Notes under the pieces: model-generated
Database searches by the model: none
The model's input: the letters and a program-made list of their open reading frames with translations, nothing else
What the model was told of the DNA's origin: nothing
Program-made: the position numbers and the translations under genes
Origin: Apiospora phragmitis
Lineage: Eukaryota > Ascomycota > Sordariomycetes > Amphisphaeriales > Apiosporaceae
Length of the DNA stretch: 64,000 bases
Reading direction: 5' to 3'
Assembly (NCBI GenBank): GCA_038363925.1
Contig: JAQQWL010000016.1
Coordinates: forward strand, 992,001-1,056,000
Shown: piece by piece, positions 47,772 to 58,941 of the stretch
Layout: each line of letters opens with the position of its first letter
How positions within the stretch are numbered: the stretch's first letter is position 1

Positions 47772-50700
47772 TCACCAGATAGTAGCCTGGTCGAAATCAA
47801 ATCTCTTCAGCTCCTTGCCTGCATCCTCAAGATCTTTCTTGGCCTTCATGCGCATATAGAAGATTGGGCAGTCCTTGCTACTGCAGATGACTTCGTTGTG
47901 CATGCTGCCTTGGCAACGTTGGCATTGCGTCCAGAGTCTGCCGAAGCGGACTTCAAGATCGGATACCCGGTGCAGCGTCCTGTCGTACAGCTCACCAATT
48001 CGAGGAGTGTCACTCTTGCACACAGCACCGGCACTCTCCTCCTTCCCCACGAGCGGCTTCTTGCAGGCCATACATGTCATCGTCTTCTTGGCGAATTTCA
48101 TGAGACCGCCAACTGTGGGCGCTGCCACCGAAATGGCACGGGTGTGGTCACCCGTCAACAGAGACTTCGCCTTGGTCTCGCCCAGAATAGGCTCGAAGAT
48201 ACGGGTCAAGGGCTTGGCCAGCTGGTTGTCCAAATAGTAACGTGTGTCAATTGGCACGTTGTTCTCCAGCACGAAGATGGGATCTTCTGATCGCTCCCAG
48301 TTCTTGGAACCTGTTGCGCCCTTGATCATGACATATGCCACTCTGTCACCAAGTCCGGGGGCAGATCCAGCGTCACGCTTCTTCATGCGCTCGGCCAATT
48401 CGACGTGAGCTTGTTTGCCATCGTAGTTTTCTTTGGTCAGAGCCTTGGTGATGACGAGCTTGGACATATCGACCTTGTTCTGCAAAAGATCAGAGATTGT
48501 GTCCTTGACATATCTGCAAGAAAGGTTAGCAAAGCCGTCATTAGATTAACCACCTCATCCCCGACTTACTCCTGTGCGCCCTTCACGTCCTCGTCAATCA
48601 ACATCATACGGAGGACCTTCTCGATAACCGTTTGGACCAGAAGGCAGTTGTCTCGACGGACCGTCTCAATACCTTTGGTATCCATCTTGTCAAACTTCTC
48701 TGGTTTGGTCCAGTAGAGTCCAGCATATCGCTTCTTGTTGATGAGGAGATATGGATAATAGACCTTCTCGAACTCCAGCTTGATGGGCTTCACAAACTTG
48801 GCCGAAACGTAATTAGCGGCTTCTTCTCCCAGCTTCATCGCCTCTGCCAGATCCTTCATGCCAAACTTTACCATGACCGAATCAGTGTCACCATAGATGA
48901 CCTGGGCATCATGAGAATAGCCGTTGGCAATACAGTACTTTTTCTCGACCTCTTCCTTGGTCTTTTCAATCATTTGACGACCATAACTGGTGGTACTGCT
49001 AGCGATTGGAAGACATGGTAGCTTCCCCGTTGTTGCACCAGTCAAACCGTAAACGGAATTTGCGCTGATCTTCAAGGCAAGTTGTCGACCGTTCAACACG
49101 GCCTTCTTAAATGGATCAGTCTCAATGGCAAGCTCTTTCTTGGCCTGCTTTCTTGCCCCAAGAAGTTCTTCGAAAATTTGTGCCAGAAGTGACTTTCTTC
49201 GTTTGGCGGTTGCGAACAGGTCGCCATGCGGGGTCACAATGTAATCCTCATCCTTCTTGAGACCGAATTTCTCGATGGCATTCTTGTTCAGCAACGTCGT
49301 ATAGCAGAGGTTGTGTGCTTGAATAATACTGGGATACAGAGACGCGAAATCAAGTGTCGCGATGGGTACATCGTAGTAGCCGCGAGTAGGCTCGATGACT
49401 GTCGCGCCTTCGTATTGCTCATCAGAAGATTCCGACTTGAGGTTGGGAATCACCAGCTTCTGTTCTAAAGCCTTTCGGAACAGCTGACTCATGAACTTGA
49501 CCTGCTGTCCCCGTGAAAGTAGCAGGTTGAAAGGGACACCTGTGACTCTGGCCATTTCTGTACAGTTGGCCAAGCAGGAGAGCTTGTCCATTAGTCGTTG
49601 TGGAAGATACGCGTCCTTCAGACAGTACAATGCCAAACGTCGTCTTGACTCCGGTGTACCGTTAAAAAGCTCCGTGATCATAGTATGATGCACATCCTCC
49701 TTCTGCTCGCCAAGGAAGTGTGAGCATACCGAGTTCAAAGTGTAACTTCGCAGTTGGTGCTCTCGCTGCATCAACTGCAGCAGATCTAATTGCAATCGAC
49801 CATTGGTGTTCGTGGTCTTGGTATCTCGGTTACCCATTTGTTTGCTGGAAAAGTTTGTTTCCTTCGCGACTGATTTGACACTGGGCAAACGAGTCCAGTA
49901 CTCGAAGCCATTGAGTTTCAAATGCCTGGCACGATCCAGGAGGTATGGAAAGTCGAAGTTCGAAATGTTGTAGCCAGTAATGAGATCGGGATCAACTTCG
50001 TCGAGGAACTTCTTCCAGGCCATCAACATGTCTTGTTCTTTAGCGAAGTCGAGAATCTCGGTGGCGACGATGGAGCTGGTTTCATCCAGGCAAAAGACGT
50101 TGCGAATGAACGGCTTGCTTTCTCCGTAGCGAGTAACGACATTGGCGATTTGAATAACCGGATCCTGGTTTGCTTCAGGGAAAATACCCTTGCGCCCTGC
50201 ACATTCGATATCGAACGACAGGATACGGAGAGGCGCCATCTTGGACCACTCCCCTTTGGCGTCGTGTGCTATCATATTGGTGTAGGAGATCTCCGCCTCG
50301 ATCTGAGCACTAGACTGCCTGTCTCGTTGTGGGATGAGGGAGTATTTCTTGGCTGGGCACTCAATCCACGACATGCCGGGCATTTTGCAGTCAACCATGA
50401 AACGCAGGACATATTGAAGGTTATCAAAAGTCATGATTCCATCGCCGGCGCCCTTCCACATGCCCTTCCAGTTGGCATCGCCTCTTTCTATGGTGGCTCG
50501 TACGCGTGCAATGAATTTGGGGTCCGTCACGGTGATCTTGATATAAGGACTTTGCGTGTTGCCCTGGAAGCCGTAGATGTTCTCCCTCAAGACCAGCTCA
50601 CAGGAGTAGATGGTTGGCTGGTGTTGAGCTACTTGGGTTTCGAGGAAAGCCTTGAACCCCTGGCAATCTTCGGGGCGGAACGAGACTGGGGCAGCAACGT

Positions 50701-51139
50701 ATAGGTAGTGTCGGAAGTCGGTGACATGGAGCATAACCGAATGGCCGGCTTCTGTCACGCCAAAGAGCTTGACGGTGACTCTACCACCGTGCAAAGTGCC
50801 CTCCTCGGCATCGATCTGTTGAAAGACGAGTTTGTCTCGCTTGGGGTCGAAGTCGCCCAGGGCAGGCCGAGCCCTGCATTGATCTTTCTCGGAGTTGTTC
50901 TGCTTGAGATCTGAAATATCTTGGCTGAGCTTCTCGAGGACCTCGGATTCGAAAGCGCTCTTTGGCTGAGTTGAACTGAGCTTGCCACCGGGTCCTTGCT
51001 GTGAGCTGTTCAACCGCGAAGCTGGAGACGATGTCAGCGGTTCGAGGCGGCGCTTTTTGGACGGCGTTAAGGGTGGATTTCGGCGAGCTCGAGAGGCTTC
51101 ACCAATGCCGCGTTTCTGCGGCAGATTGGCTGTGGCCAT
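47772..51139 (-). CDS. POL3: DNA polymerase delta catalytic subunit
   Basis: Two exons, 48570-51139 and 47772-48513, encode 1,103 residues (yeast Pol3 1,097). B-family motifs are all present: exonuclease FDIEC (309-313) and [15 protein letters not shown], polymerase motif [11 protein letters not shown] (about 597), motif [10 protein letters not shown] and motif C YGDTDS (about 749). It makes the lagging strand, acts in repair, and is anchored to PCNA. The C-terminus carries CysA (CMACKKPL to AVCKSD) and CysB ([19 protein letters not shown], the iron-sulfur site). In CysA the fourth ligand position is Asp instead of the usual Cys. The N-terminus is basic (PSKKRRL, a likely nuclear signal). No frame breaks. 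Confidence 0.97.
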
Positions 51140-51502
51140 TGTGAGAAAGATGACGCTACTGTGAGAGAAGAACTAAGTAGCAGAATGCTGCATTGGAGCT
51201 GAGGCGGTGTGTGGTTGTTCGGATGAGGAGCAATTCGTTGGTTCACGTAAGTAGCGAAAATCGTAGACTGTCCAAGGGTGACGGGCAATAGTAGTAGGTA
51301 ACTCGCGGGTGGTCAAAGAAACATTGGATGGGTTCGCGTCAAAAGCTCCCAACCCGCGCGTCTCGACGTGACGACAGGGTTGCTCTTTGGTGGGGCACTT
51401 TAATGGCTTTTTGGAGGACGCGAGAGACTCGGGTCCAGGCTACGCTCACCCCTTTCCCATTCATTGCACTTCACTTTACTCTCACACCCGTATTTGCTTG
51501 TC
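51140..51502. other. POL3 promoter region
   Basis: No coding signal up to the MITE at 51505. Confidence 0.4.
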
Positions 51503-51504
51503 TA

Positions 51505-51674
51505 TCCCCTTGACTGCCAAATACGCCCCAAACAGTGGGCCCTAATCGGTAATATCTCATTTATCGCACAGATCACTAAAAGGGACGTGTTGGTATGATC
51601 ACGTGGTGTGCACGCTTATCGATTGGCACAAAAGGCCGCCCCACTGTTTGAGGCGTACTTGGCAGTCAAGGGGA
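51505..51674. mobile_element. 170-bp MITE with TA target duplication
   Basis: 35-bp terminal inverted repeats at 51505-51539 and 51640-51674 (starting TCCCCTTGACTGCCAA) differ at two positions. They are flanked by TA at 51503-51504 and 51675-51676. The internal 100 bp is non-coding. Size, long terminal repeats and TA duplication fit a miniature element mobilised by a Tc1/mariner-type transposase. It sits in the upstream region of POL3. The terminal repeat is unlike that of the Fot1-like element at 6638-8496, so a different transposase is implied. Confidence 0.75.
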
Positions 51675-51676
51675 TA

Positions 51677-52414
51677 ATTGTATATCACCCCCCCCCATGC
51701 TATACAAATAAATCCATTGCCTACCTATATTTTTCCTATCGGATCTTCTCTGCAGTGGTCATAAAGTAGATATACTTGGTATATTATGCTCAACATGTAT
51801 TTCAGAACACCATCTGATCGACGCATGCATTCTTCATAGAAAAGGCCAGGCCCTGCATTTGGGTTTTATTGCAGTATTGGCCGTCTGTTGGTTGGATCTC
51901 TGGAGCGTCGTGGTGCCCTCGGCAATGCGTATTTCACTGCAATTCCAAAGTTTACGAAGAATGGCATTCCGCTGGCACACATCGCCATAGCCCACCTGGC
52001 CTCGAAGCGAATCCGAATGCCACACACCGCAGTCACGGGCAATATATGCCCTGTTTCTCTCGGCGGGCAGCATCCAAGGTATTCAGTCGGAAAACCACCT
52101 TCTCGGGACTGTTTGCCATCTTCCATGGAGCTCGACCGCCAACACATTGCGTTCACGGGTCGCAATAGAGCACTTATTGTTTTTAGAGATTTCTTTTTCT
52201 TTTTTGTTGCATGAATCGTCAGCTATTTTGCCGGTGTGGCCCAACAAGCTTCAATTCGCAGGTATGCCCTTGACGCCGGATTTGCTGTAACCGGACGTGC
52301 TCCCTTGGGAGCAGTGGTCCATCATGAAAACGTCGCCTCGCAAATAGCAGTGAACACCGTGTCGCATCCCAGATCCCATGCATTCCGCCCGAACCTCGTC
52401 ATGCTATTGTCGCT
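51677..52414. other. Intergenic region between the MITE and RPL38
   Basis: Contains a C homopolymer of about ten bases near 51689-51698 and only small overlapping frames. Confidence 0.4.
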
Positions 52415-52901
52415 CTATGCGGTGTGCTTGCCCTTCTTGTTCTTCTTCGCAACCTCCTTAATTTGCAAAGCTGCGAGGCAATTGTTAGCATTCCACGTCC
52501 TGGGAATCGGCATGGCCATAACGAGGTAAGGGCGACAGTTGTAACGTACTAGGGGGCAGAGACTGCTTGAGCTTCTCGGCCTTGTCGGTGTCCTTGAGAA
52601 CAAGAGTGTAGAGGTGCTTGCTGCAGCGGACCTTGAACTTGGTCTGAGTCTGAGAAGCCTTCTTGTTCTTCTTTATCCGCGCAGCTACATCGAACATTAG
52701 TTAGCACCATGAATCGTCCGTGTTCCCCATTTCCATTGCGATCGCATCACTTTCGGGTCGAATTCGACATACAGGTGGCATCCTTGCGGCGGCAGATCTC
52801 AATGAACTGTGCGGAAAGCAAGTGTCAGCAAAACAGTTTTCTAAAAATATGGCGAATCGATCTTGCCGTACCTGCTTAATATCGGCGATCTCCTGAGGCA
52901 T
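52415..52901 (-). CDS. RPL38: 60S ribosomal protein L38 (eL38)
   Basis: Four exons, 52872-52901, 52773-52806, 52550-52684 and 52415-52470, splice to 84 residues: [20 protein letters not shown], then [20 protein letters not shown] and the basic C-terminus [10 protein letters not shown]. This is the whole of eL38, a small protein of the large ribosomal subunit. Three introns in 84 codons, the first after codon 10, follow the pattern of intron-rich fungal ribosomal protein genes. The frame is exact. The gene is much shorter in every single reading frame than in the spliced form, so a frame-only search would miss it. Confidence 0.93.
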
Positions 52902-53383
52902 CTTGGCGGTATTTTCTGGGTTGGTCGTCGAAGCGTAGTGGTGTGAGGATTCTCGAAGATTTGGCGGTGCTACTTTTCGATTTCGTCTCACAAAAAGTTG
53001 GAAATTGTTCTGTGGCCTGGCGAAAAGGTGAGAGATAATCAGTGCACAGTCCATTTCCCCCCATAATTGCGAGATGGAGGGCAAAGCGCGCAAATGCTCT
53101 TATCGATACCTACGGACTACTAGCGCTTTCCCCTCTCCCTACGCTACCTGCTCCACTCCAACAAGTCTTTTTGGTGCAAACAAAGATCTCGGTCGGACAA
53201 GCATCAGGGGGAATTCTTGCGACGAATCATACATTTTCATCCTCGGATGTCATTCAAGTATATTCAGTATTTGTACGGGAATTGTAGTTCTCTATACGAG
53301 AGATAATGTGGTCATATTATTCAACGAACCTATGCTAATAGCACACTACCAACTTAAGAGTCTCCTGCCCCCACGTTGAAGCT
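52902..53383. other. RPL38 promoter and neighbour's 3' region
   Basis: A pyrimidine-rich stretch (about 53129-53160, reading TTTCCCCTCTCCC on the plus strand) lies about 230 bp upstream of the ATG. No further gene. Confidence 0.35.
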
Positions 53384-54848
53384 CTAGATTAATTTCCAGA
53401 CGCCATCCTTGACCTCGATCTTCACTTCACGGGCTTCGTCAATGGCTATCCGCCCGGCATGCAAGATTGCAGTGGTGGCGATTGTATTCTTCAATGTTGG
53501 CAGCGGTCGGGCGTCCAGCTCCTCAAGCTTGATGGCGCCTGAATTCAAAGAGTTGCAGGCGTCCACAAATTTCTCGAAGGAGATGTAGCCGTAACCAGTT
53601 TGTCCGTTGAAGTTGCCCTCCTCATCCGGCGCATACTTCATATAGAAGGGGTTGAACCACTGAAGCTGGCCAGCTGAGTCATCCGCAACGTCGTAGCCGC
53701 GCTTGGCTTGGTTGATCCGGACTTCGCCCCCTGAAGCCATGTAGTGAAAGTATTGGTTGCTGCAAACAGTCAGGTCATGTGTACTCAATGTCCAGGTAAC
53801 CGTTATTCCAACTTACCTATGGACGCCAGCCTTTTGCGGGGCGGTCCATGAAGCTGTGTAGACTCCTGTGGCAATCTTGCTTGGGTCGCCCTGCTTTTGC
53901 CATGTCACCATCACAGTAATTGTGTCTTCCGTTGCAGGATCACAGCCGAGGCTGGTTGCGATGCCCTTGGCTGCTGAGGCGGAGACCTTGACAGGGACAA
54001 ATCCCTGTTGGGTCACCATAGAATCACAGATGTCAACATGGTGGCTGTTGAGATAGTAGGAAATGTCCGAGTCGATCCCCGCCCACGCCTTGAACGTTTC
54101 CAATTGCGACTTGGGCTGAGACATGTAGCTGTAGAAGTAGTTGAAATCGCCCAACTTCTGAGCCTTATATCGAGCATCGGCATAGGCCGGGTCGTACCTC
54201 TTGTGATGCTCGATGTAGACGAAAACATTGTTCTTCTTTGCTGCCTCGATGAGCTGTGTATGGTGGTCCAACGTCTTGACCGCAGGTTTTGTGATCATCA
54301 CATGGATACCCCTCTCGATGGCATAGAGAGCGATGGGAAAGTGGGTAGTATCTGGTGTAAAGATGGTGATTGCATCCCCACGCTTCAAACCATCTATAGC
54401 GGATTTATAGGCATTGGGGTCTCGGACACCATTGGCTGGATATGAGTCAAAGGAGCAGTCTAGGTTGTTGTAGACCTTGGCGATGTTGGTCTCAAGATGT
54501 TGCCCTTGTATACTGTGAGTTCAGGGCTCTGATGTTGGGGGGAAGCGACTCCTAACTTACTAATAGCAGGAAACTTGGTTCCATTTGTACCAACCATGCC
54601 CAAGTTACCAACCTTGCCTCGTCGGCGGAGGTCGAACAGTGTGAGGCCCACGACGCCAACTTTCTTATCTGAGCCCGAGGCTCCTCCGCCAACAAAGCCG
54701 GTTGTGTATTCGCCCGTACCGACCTATAATTTATGTAATAGTCAGGGGAAATGTAGTCCGACGCAAAGGAGTATAACATACCATAAGCACGTTCAAGGGC
54801 TTAGAGAGACCCGGTCGGAACGACCGATTTGATCGCCTCGGCGGCCAT
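53384..54848 (-). CDS. Gfo/Idh/MocA-family NAD(P)-dependent oxidoreductase
   Basis: Exons 54782-54848, 54561-54723, 53817-54504 and 53384-53759 give about 431 residues. The Rossmann motif [17 protein letters not shown] is split by intron 1. Next come [19 protein letters not shown], the signature EKP-like segment [16 protein letters not shown] and a catalytic-type [14 protein letters not shown]. The C-terminal beta-sheet domain ends in KDGVWKLI. Family members oxidise or reduce sugars, inositols and related polyols; this substrate is unknown. One extra base (or two missing) in the GGG run at 54810-54813 of exon 1 separates the start [13 protein letters not shown] from [12 protein letters not shown] first-exon start elsewhere remains possible. 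Confidence 0.8.
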
Positions 54849-56957
54849 ACTATTGCTTCGGAGGAGTAAGTTCGGTGACAAGAAAGATACAACACAGAGG
54901 ATGCTAAGATGTCTCGAGAAGAATTGAGCCCGCTTCTGGACGTACTTGTGTTGATGTATATCGACAAAAGCGCTCAAAGAGACTGTACAGCATGCGTAAT
55001 ATATATACAGAATGTTGCTATCTACATTGACCTATGAGCTATTGCCGGAAAATCCATGAGGGGCAAATACCTTACTTACATGTAGGTACAGGCGGCAGGC
55101 CTGCAGTGGTACACACCTCAAGATGTAGTGACTGGCATTTACCAAGTATCAACCTTTTCTCCGCTTCGAAATACTTCACGATGAGATTAGAGCTTACTAT
55201 CAATACAACTGGGTTTAATGTCCTCCTCGATGTTGAGATGCTCGCCTAAAAACCTATCCTTGCCACTTGATGGTTGATTTATGTATTGTCATGTCGGAGA
55301 GCATCTGCAGAATCTCTTGATAACTTGCGACAGTCGTCGGGATGCTGCCCCGCCCCCGCATCAGGGATGGTACAACCTGCCCCGCGTGTTCTGGGGCTTT
55401 TTGGAACAGGTGCAGGACATTTATTTGATGGAGTTGATGAAGCTCTTCCATTGGCGGAACAATTCGAGTGGCTTTGTTCCACCAATGCACGATGGTAGGT
55501 ACACTGAAGGTGGCATTTCTCGCGATCAATGAAGTTCGAGTTCCCAATACAATACTAACCTACGGACTCGCCAGGACCGCCTACGTAGGTATTCCCTCAA
55601 GTTATCTCGCGCAGTTAGACCATGAGCATGGGACTTTCTACCATCCGGCTGTCTACCCAGTCTCTAGCCGAGTCGTCGTCGAATACATCGAGCCCGAGAA
55701 CGAGCTACCTGCCGAGTCTACCAAGATAAATGGGACAACAGCCCACCACAACTGGCTTCTCCATACTTTTCCTTGCTACAATCATGCCACTCCATCTTCG
55801 TCTGGGGAGGAGGGGTCACAGGACTCTCTCTGGAATACCTCGACTAAACTGACCCGTAAGTCCAATAGCCAAGTTCTACGGAGTACCCGCACTAGAGTTG
55901 CACAGCCATCAAACAGACTTTCACTCCAAGGGCATAACGACGGGGACCCGGGACGGTATCTAGGACAATCAGTTGTAAACTAGGTGTCCTGGTCCAACGT
56001 AGGTGAGCTACAGGACGCAGTATGTACAGTATGTACAGTATGTTAGCTACTTGAAGAAATCTCGACGTACCTTCTCATCTGTCCTGTCCTGTTCCTCCTT
56101 GCTGCAGATCACCCCTGTCCACGCACATCCAAGGTATGCATCTAGACCAATGCACTTATTCACTTCCCACCCAATCATGCTTGCTGAGCTCTTACTGGGC
56201 TCCTGTCTCTCTGACTCGCACATCCTAGGGTCTTCACTGCCCGCCAGCTGTTTTCAAGAGATTTCATGGAATCCAGTCGATCCCCAAAACATATTCTGCT
56301 ATCAAGGTCAAATCTAGATGGCTATCTATACCGGCACCGGGGATGTTTACTGTTGAAGACCGAACGCCTGGTGAGAATGCGCCATTAACTGCCCACCAAT
56401 GATGTTGGATATATACATGTCCGTCATTGCTCCTCTGCGTGTCCAACCTCCGGCGCAAGCAGGTATGTATGATGCTCACCCTTACACACTAGCTTAATGC
56501 ACATAGGCAACTTACTCGAACAACACACGACCACGGCAGTATCCGTTTTCTCACTTGTTTCCACCTAGATCTGGTTCTTTGGCTCTCCTATGGCCGGAAA
56601 GCAACTAGGTGGTCTCCATTCTCGGACCAATGTCACTACGAGCAGATGACACAGTTCGGGTTGATCGCACTACTTGCTTGACCCTTATCATCCCTGCAAA
56701 GCTTCGAGGTGGGCATCAACCATTAAGTTATGAAAAGCAAGCTTTAATATTCGGTAAGAAGTACTCCAGTTGGGCATACTATAAGTAGTATGCTGGGCCA
56801 TCTTTTATCCCCTATTCCTCCACCCCATCATTGTGCCTCTCCACTTCGGTACGTTCTCTTCTTGCCTTTTCTTCATAATACCGCCTGCAAAATTTGGTGG
56901 TAATCACCCAGGCCGTTCCTGCTTTCTCCTACTTCAAATATCCAGCCGAGAACCATC
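54849..56957. other. Intergenic region with a possible gene remnant
   Basis: Divergent promoters of the oxidoreductase and the aldolase. Within it, 55350-55500 on the plus strand encodes a protein-like stretch (WYNLPRVFWGFLEQVQDIYL) ending near a GTAGGT donor. A 171-codon frame at 55468-55983 follows, but no combination gives a recognisable protein. It may be a decayed gene. Confidence 0.35.
56018..56044 (+). repeat. Short tandem repeat, three 9-bp units
   Basis: CAGTATGTA occurs three times in a row, the last with one change. Ordinary microsatellite-like sequence. Confidence 0.6.
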
Positions 56958-57929
56958 ATGGCTGTAAGCGATGGCCCCACGACCACACGCAGGCCACTGC
57001 CATGTGGCATCTATGCGCCAACCATGACTTTCTTCGACTCTGAGACCGAGGAGCTGGATATCCCGATCATTAAGAAGCATGCGGAGCGGCTCGCCAAGGA
57101 CGGTCTTGCTGGGCTTGTCACGATGGGTTCCAACGGTGAAGCCGCTCACTGTACACGCGAGGAGAAGCTGGCAGTCACCCGCGCTACTCGAGAAGCTCTC
57201 GATGCCGCCGGCTTCTCATCCACCCCGATCATACTCGGTGCCACCGAAGGCAGCGTCAAGGGAACCATCGAACTGAGCAAAGAGGGAGAGAAGGCTGGCG
57301 CTGACTACGTACTTCTGCTACCTCCCAGCTATTTCCGTGGCCTGATGGACGAGGAGGCCATTGAAGGCTACTTCACTGCCGTGGCAGATGGCAGTCCGTT
57401 GCCCTCGTCCTCTACAATTACCCCGGTGCAGTGGCCGGCATCGATATGGACTCGGATCTGCTCATTAAGCTCGCAAAGCACCCCAATATCGTTGGAACCA
57501 AGTTCACCTGCGGGAACACCGGCAAATTGACTCGTGTGGCTCTGGCTACCAACGCAAAAACACCTAGCTCGGAAGGCAGCGGGTACATGGCCTTTGGCGG
57601 CATGTGTGACTTTACCGTGCAGACTCTGGTCTCTGGTGGGAGTGGCATCATTGCCGGCGGCGCCAACGTGATGCCCAAGGTCTGCGTGAAGGTATGGAAT
57701 CTCTATGCGGAGGGTAAGGCGGAGGAGGCCGTGGCACTGCAGGAAGGTCCTGTCGCGGGGCGACTGGTTCCTGACCAAGGCGGCCATTGCTGGCACCAAA
57801 CAGGCCATCCAGAGCTACTTTGGCTACGGCGGGTATCCCCGAAGGCCGCTCAAGTGCCTCGACCAGGCACGTATCTCGGCTATCGCCGATGGCATCCGCG
57901 AGGTCATGGAAGTCGAGAAGTCGCTGTAA
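56958..57929 (+). CDS. DapA-family (dihydrodipicolinate synthase-like) aldolase
   Basis: About 324 residues, no intron. The class I aldolase barrel is clear: GIYAPTMTFFD, GLVTMGSNGEAAHCTREEK, ADYVLLLPPSYFRG, the Tyr-containing LYNYPGAVAGIDMDS, the Schiff-base Lys in IVGTKFTCGN, and GGSGIIAGGANVMPK. Fungal members include L-threo-3-deoxyhexulosonate aldolase (D-galacturonate catabolism) and 4-hydroxy-2-oxoglutarate aldolase; the sequence alone does not decide between them. Frame breaks at about 57401-57406 (one C missing from a CCCC run) and 57740-57746 (one base extra) interrupt the conserved blocks. The C-terminus continues as VLSRGDWFLTKAAIAGTKQA in the corrected frame and ends at 57929. 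A Gfo/Idh/MocA enzyme lies upstream and a DAO-type enzyme downstream. Confidence 0.85.
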
Positions 57930-58941
57930 AAAGGAGCTCGCCCCGTTAAGTGCACAAAAGGGTTAGGCTCCAACAGGTACCCAGCTCCTATTTAGCCGTG
58001 GCGTTGTTCAACCACACCTTTGGGCAATGCGGAGTCTCATGAGAACCTACGGTTGGGCCGTTTGAGGCTCGGGGGGATGCTCCGTACCCCACACTCGCTC
58101 TGTGTATCCTGATACATCATCGTGTTTACGCTTATGGCTTATGTGATATCCGGAAACATGGAATTTCAGTCATGAGCTTTGTGCGACGATAACCATGACA
58201 ATGGAGACGAAAAGCAACCGGATGGGTGCTCTCCCATGCAGGTGGAAGGGGGTTGAAAGGTCGTTGCATCTCAGTGCCAGCAATATCTAAAAGACATTCA
58301 TTCATTGGTTGCATGACTGTCATCTGACTTTATGGTCGTGTAAGACCAACTTCTCATTTCTTTGGATGTATAGAGAGAGAGATCTCTACTTTTACAGTAC
58401 TTAGCCCATATCTTCTAATATCGCCTCTAGTTAGAGCCGGATGAAGGGAAACATTTCCCGTATTCTTCCCCATCATATTTGCCAGCCTACTTCCGTTCCA
58501 GCCTGTACTCCCTGGTGAAGTCTTCAACAGATCTGATATGTCATTTATAGCACAAGGCAGGAGGAGCCAAGTCTCTCTCCCCTCGTTTAGGAAAGAGGGG
58601 AATCGAGTTTAATTCTATATATGAATACAAGCTTGTCCGGTCCCCTCATTCCAGGGCCGTCGAAATAGGGGCAGTGGGCGAAGCTTGGCTGCGAGTTGAC
58701 CGGGAAACTAGGCGCACCGGTCCAATGACATGACCGGTGTTCTCTTTGACTTATGTAGCAGTCCAATCACAGCATTAGTAGATTGTAAGCTAACTGGGCC
58801 GAACAGCGCGCCCGATCTGGGCAAATATTCCCTAGATCTTCACCGAGAACAGGGGTCAAAAACTAACTTAGTCCCGGCGGATGCATCGTAGCTGAGAAGT
58901 TTGCAGTCGTGTCCCGTCTAGTTGATATTTCCAACCCTGTA
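57930..58941. other. Convergent 3' region between the aldolase and the FAD oxidoreductase
   Basis: About 1 kb with no supported frame. Confidence 0.45.

Noticed and set aside
55254..55983. A gene between the oxidoreductase and the aldolase
   Set aside because: Some stretches look protein-like but no reading or splicing gives a coherent product; kept only as a possible remnant.
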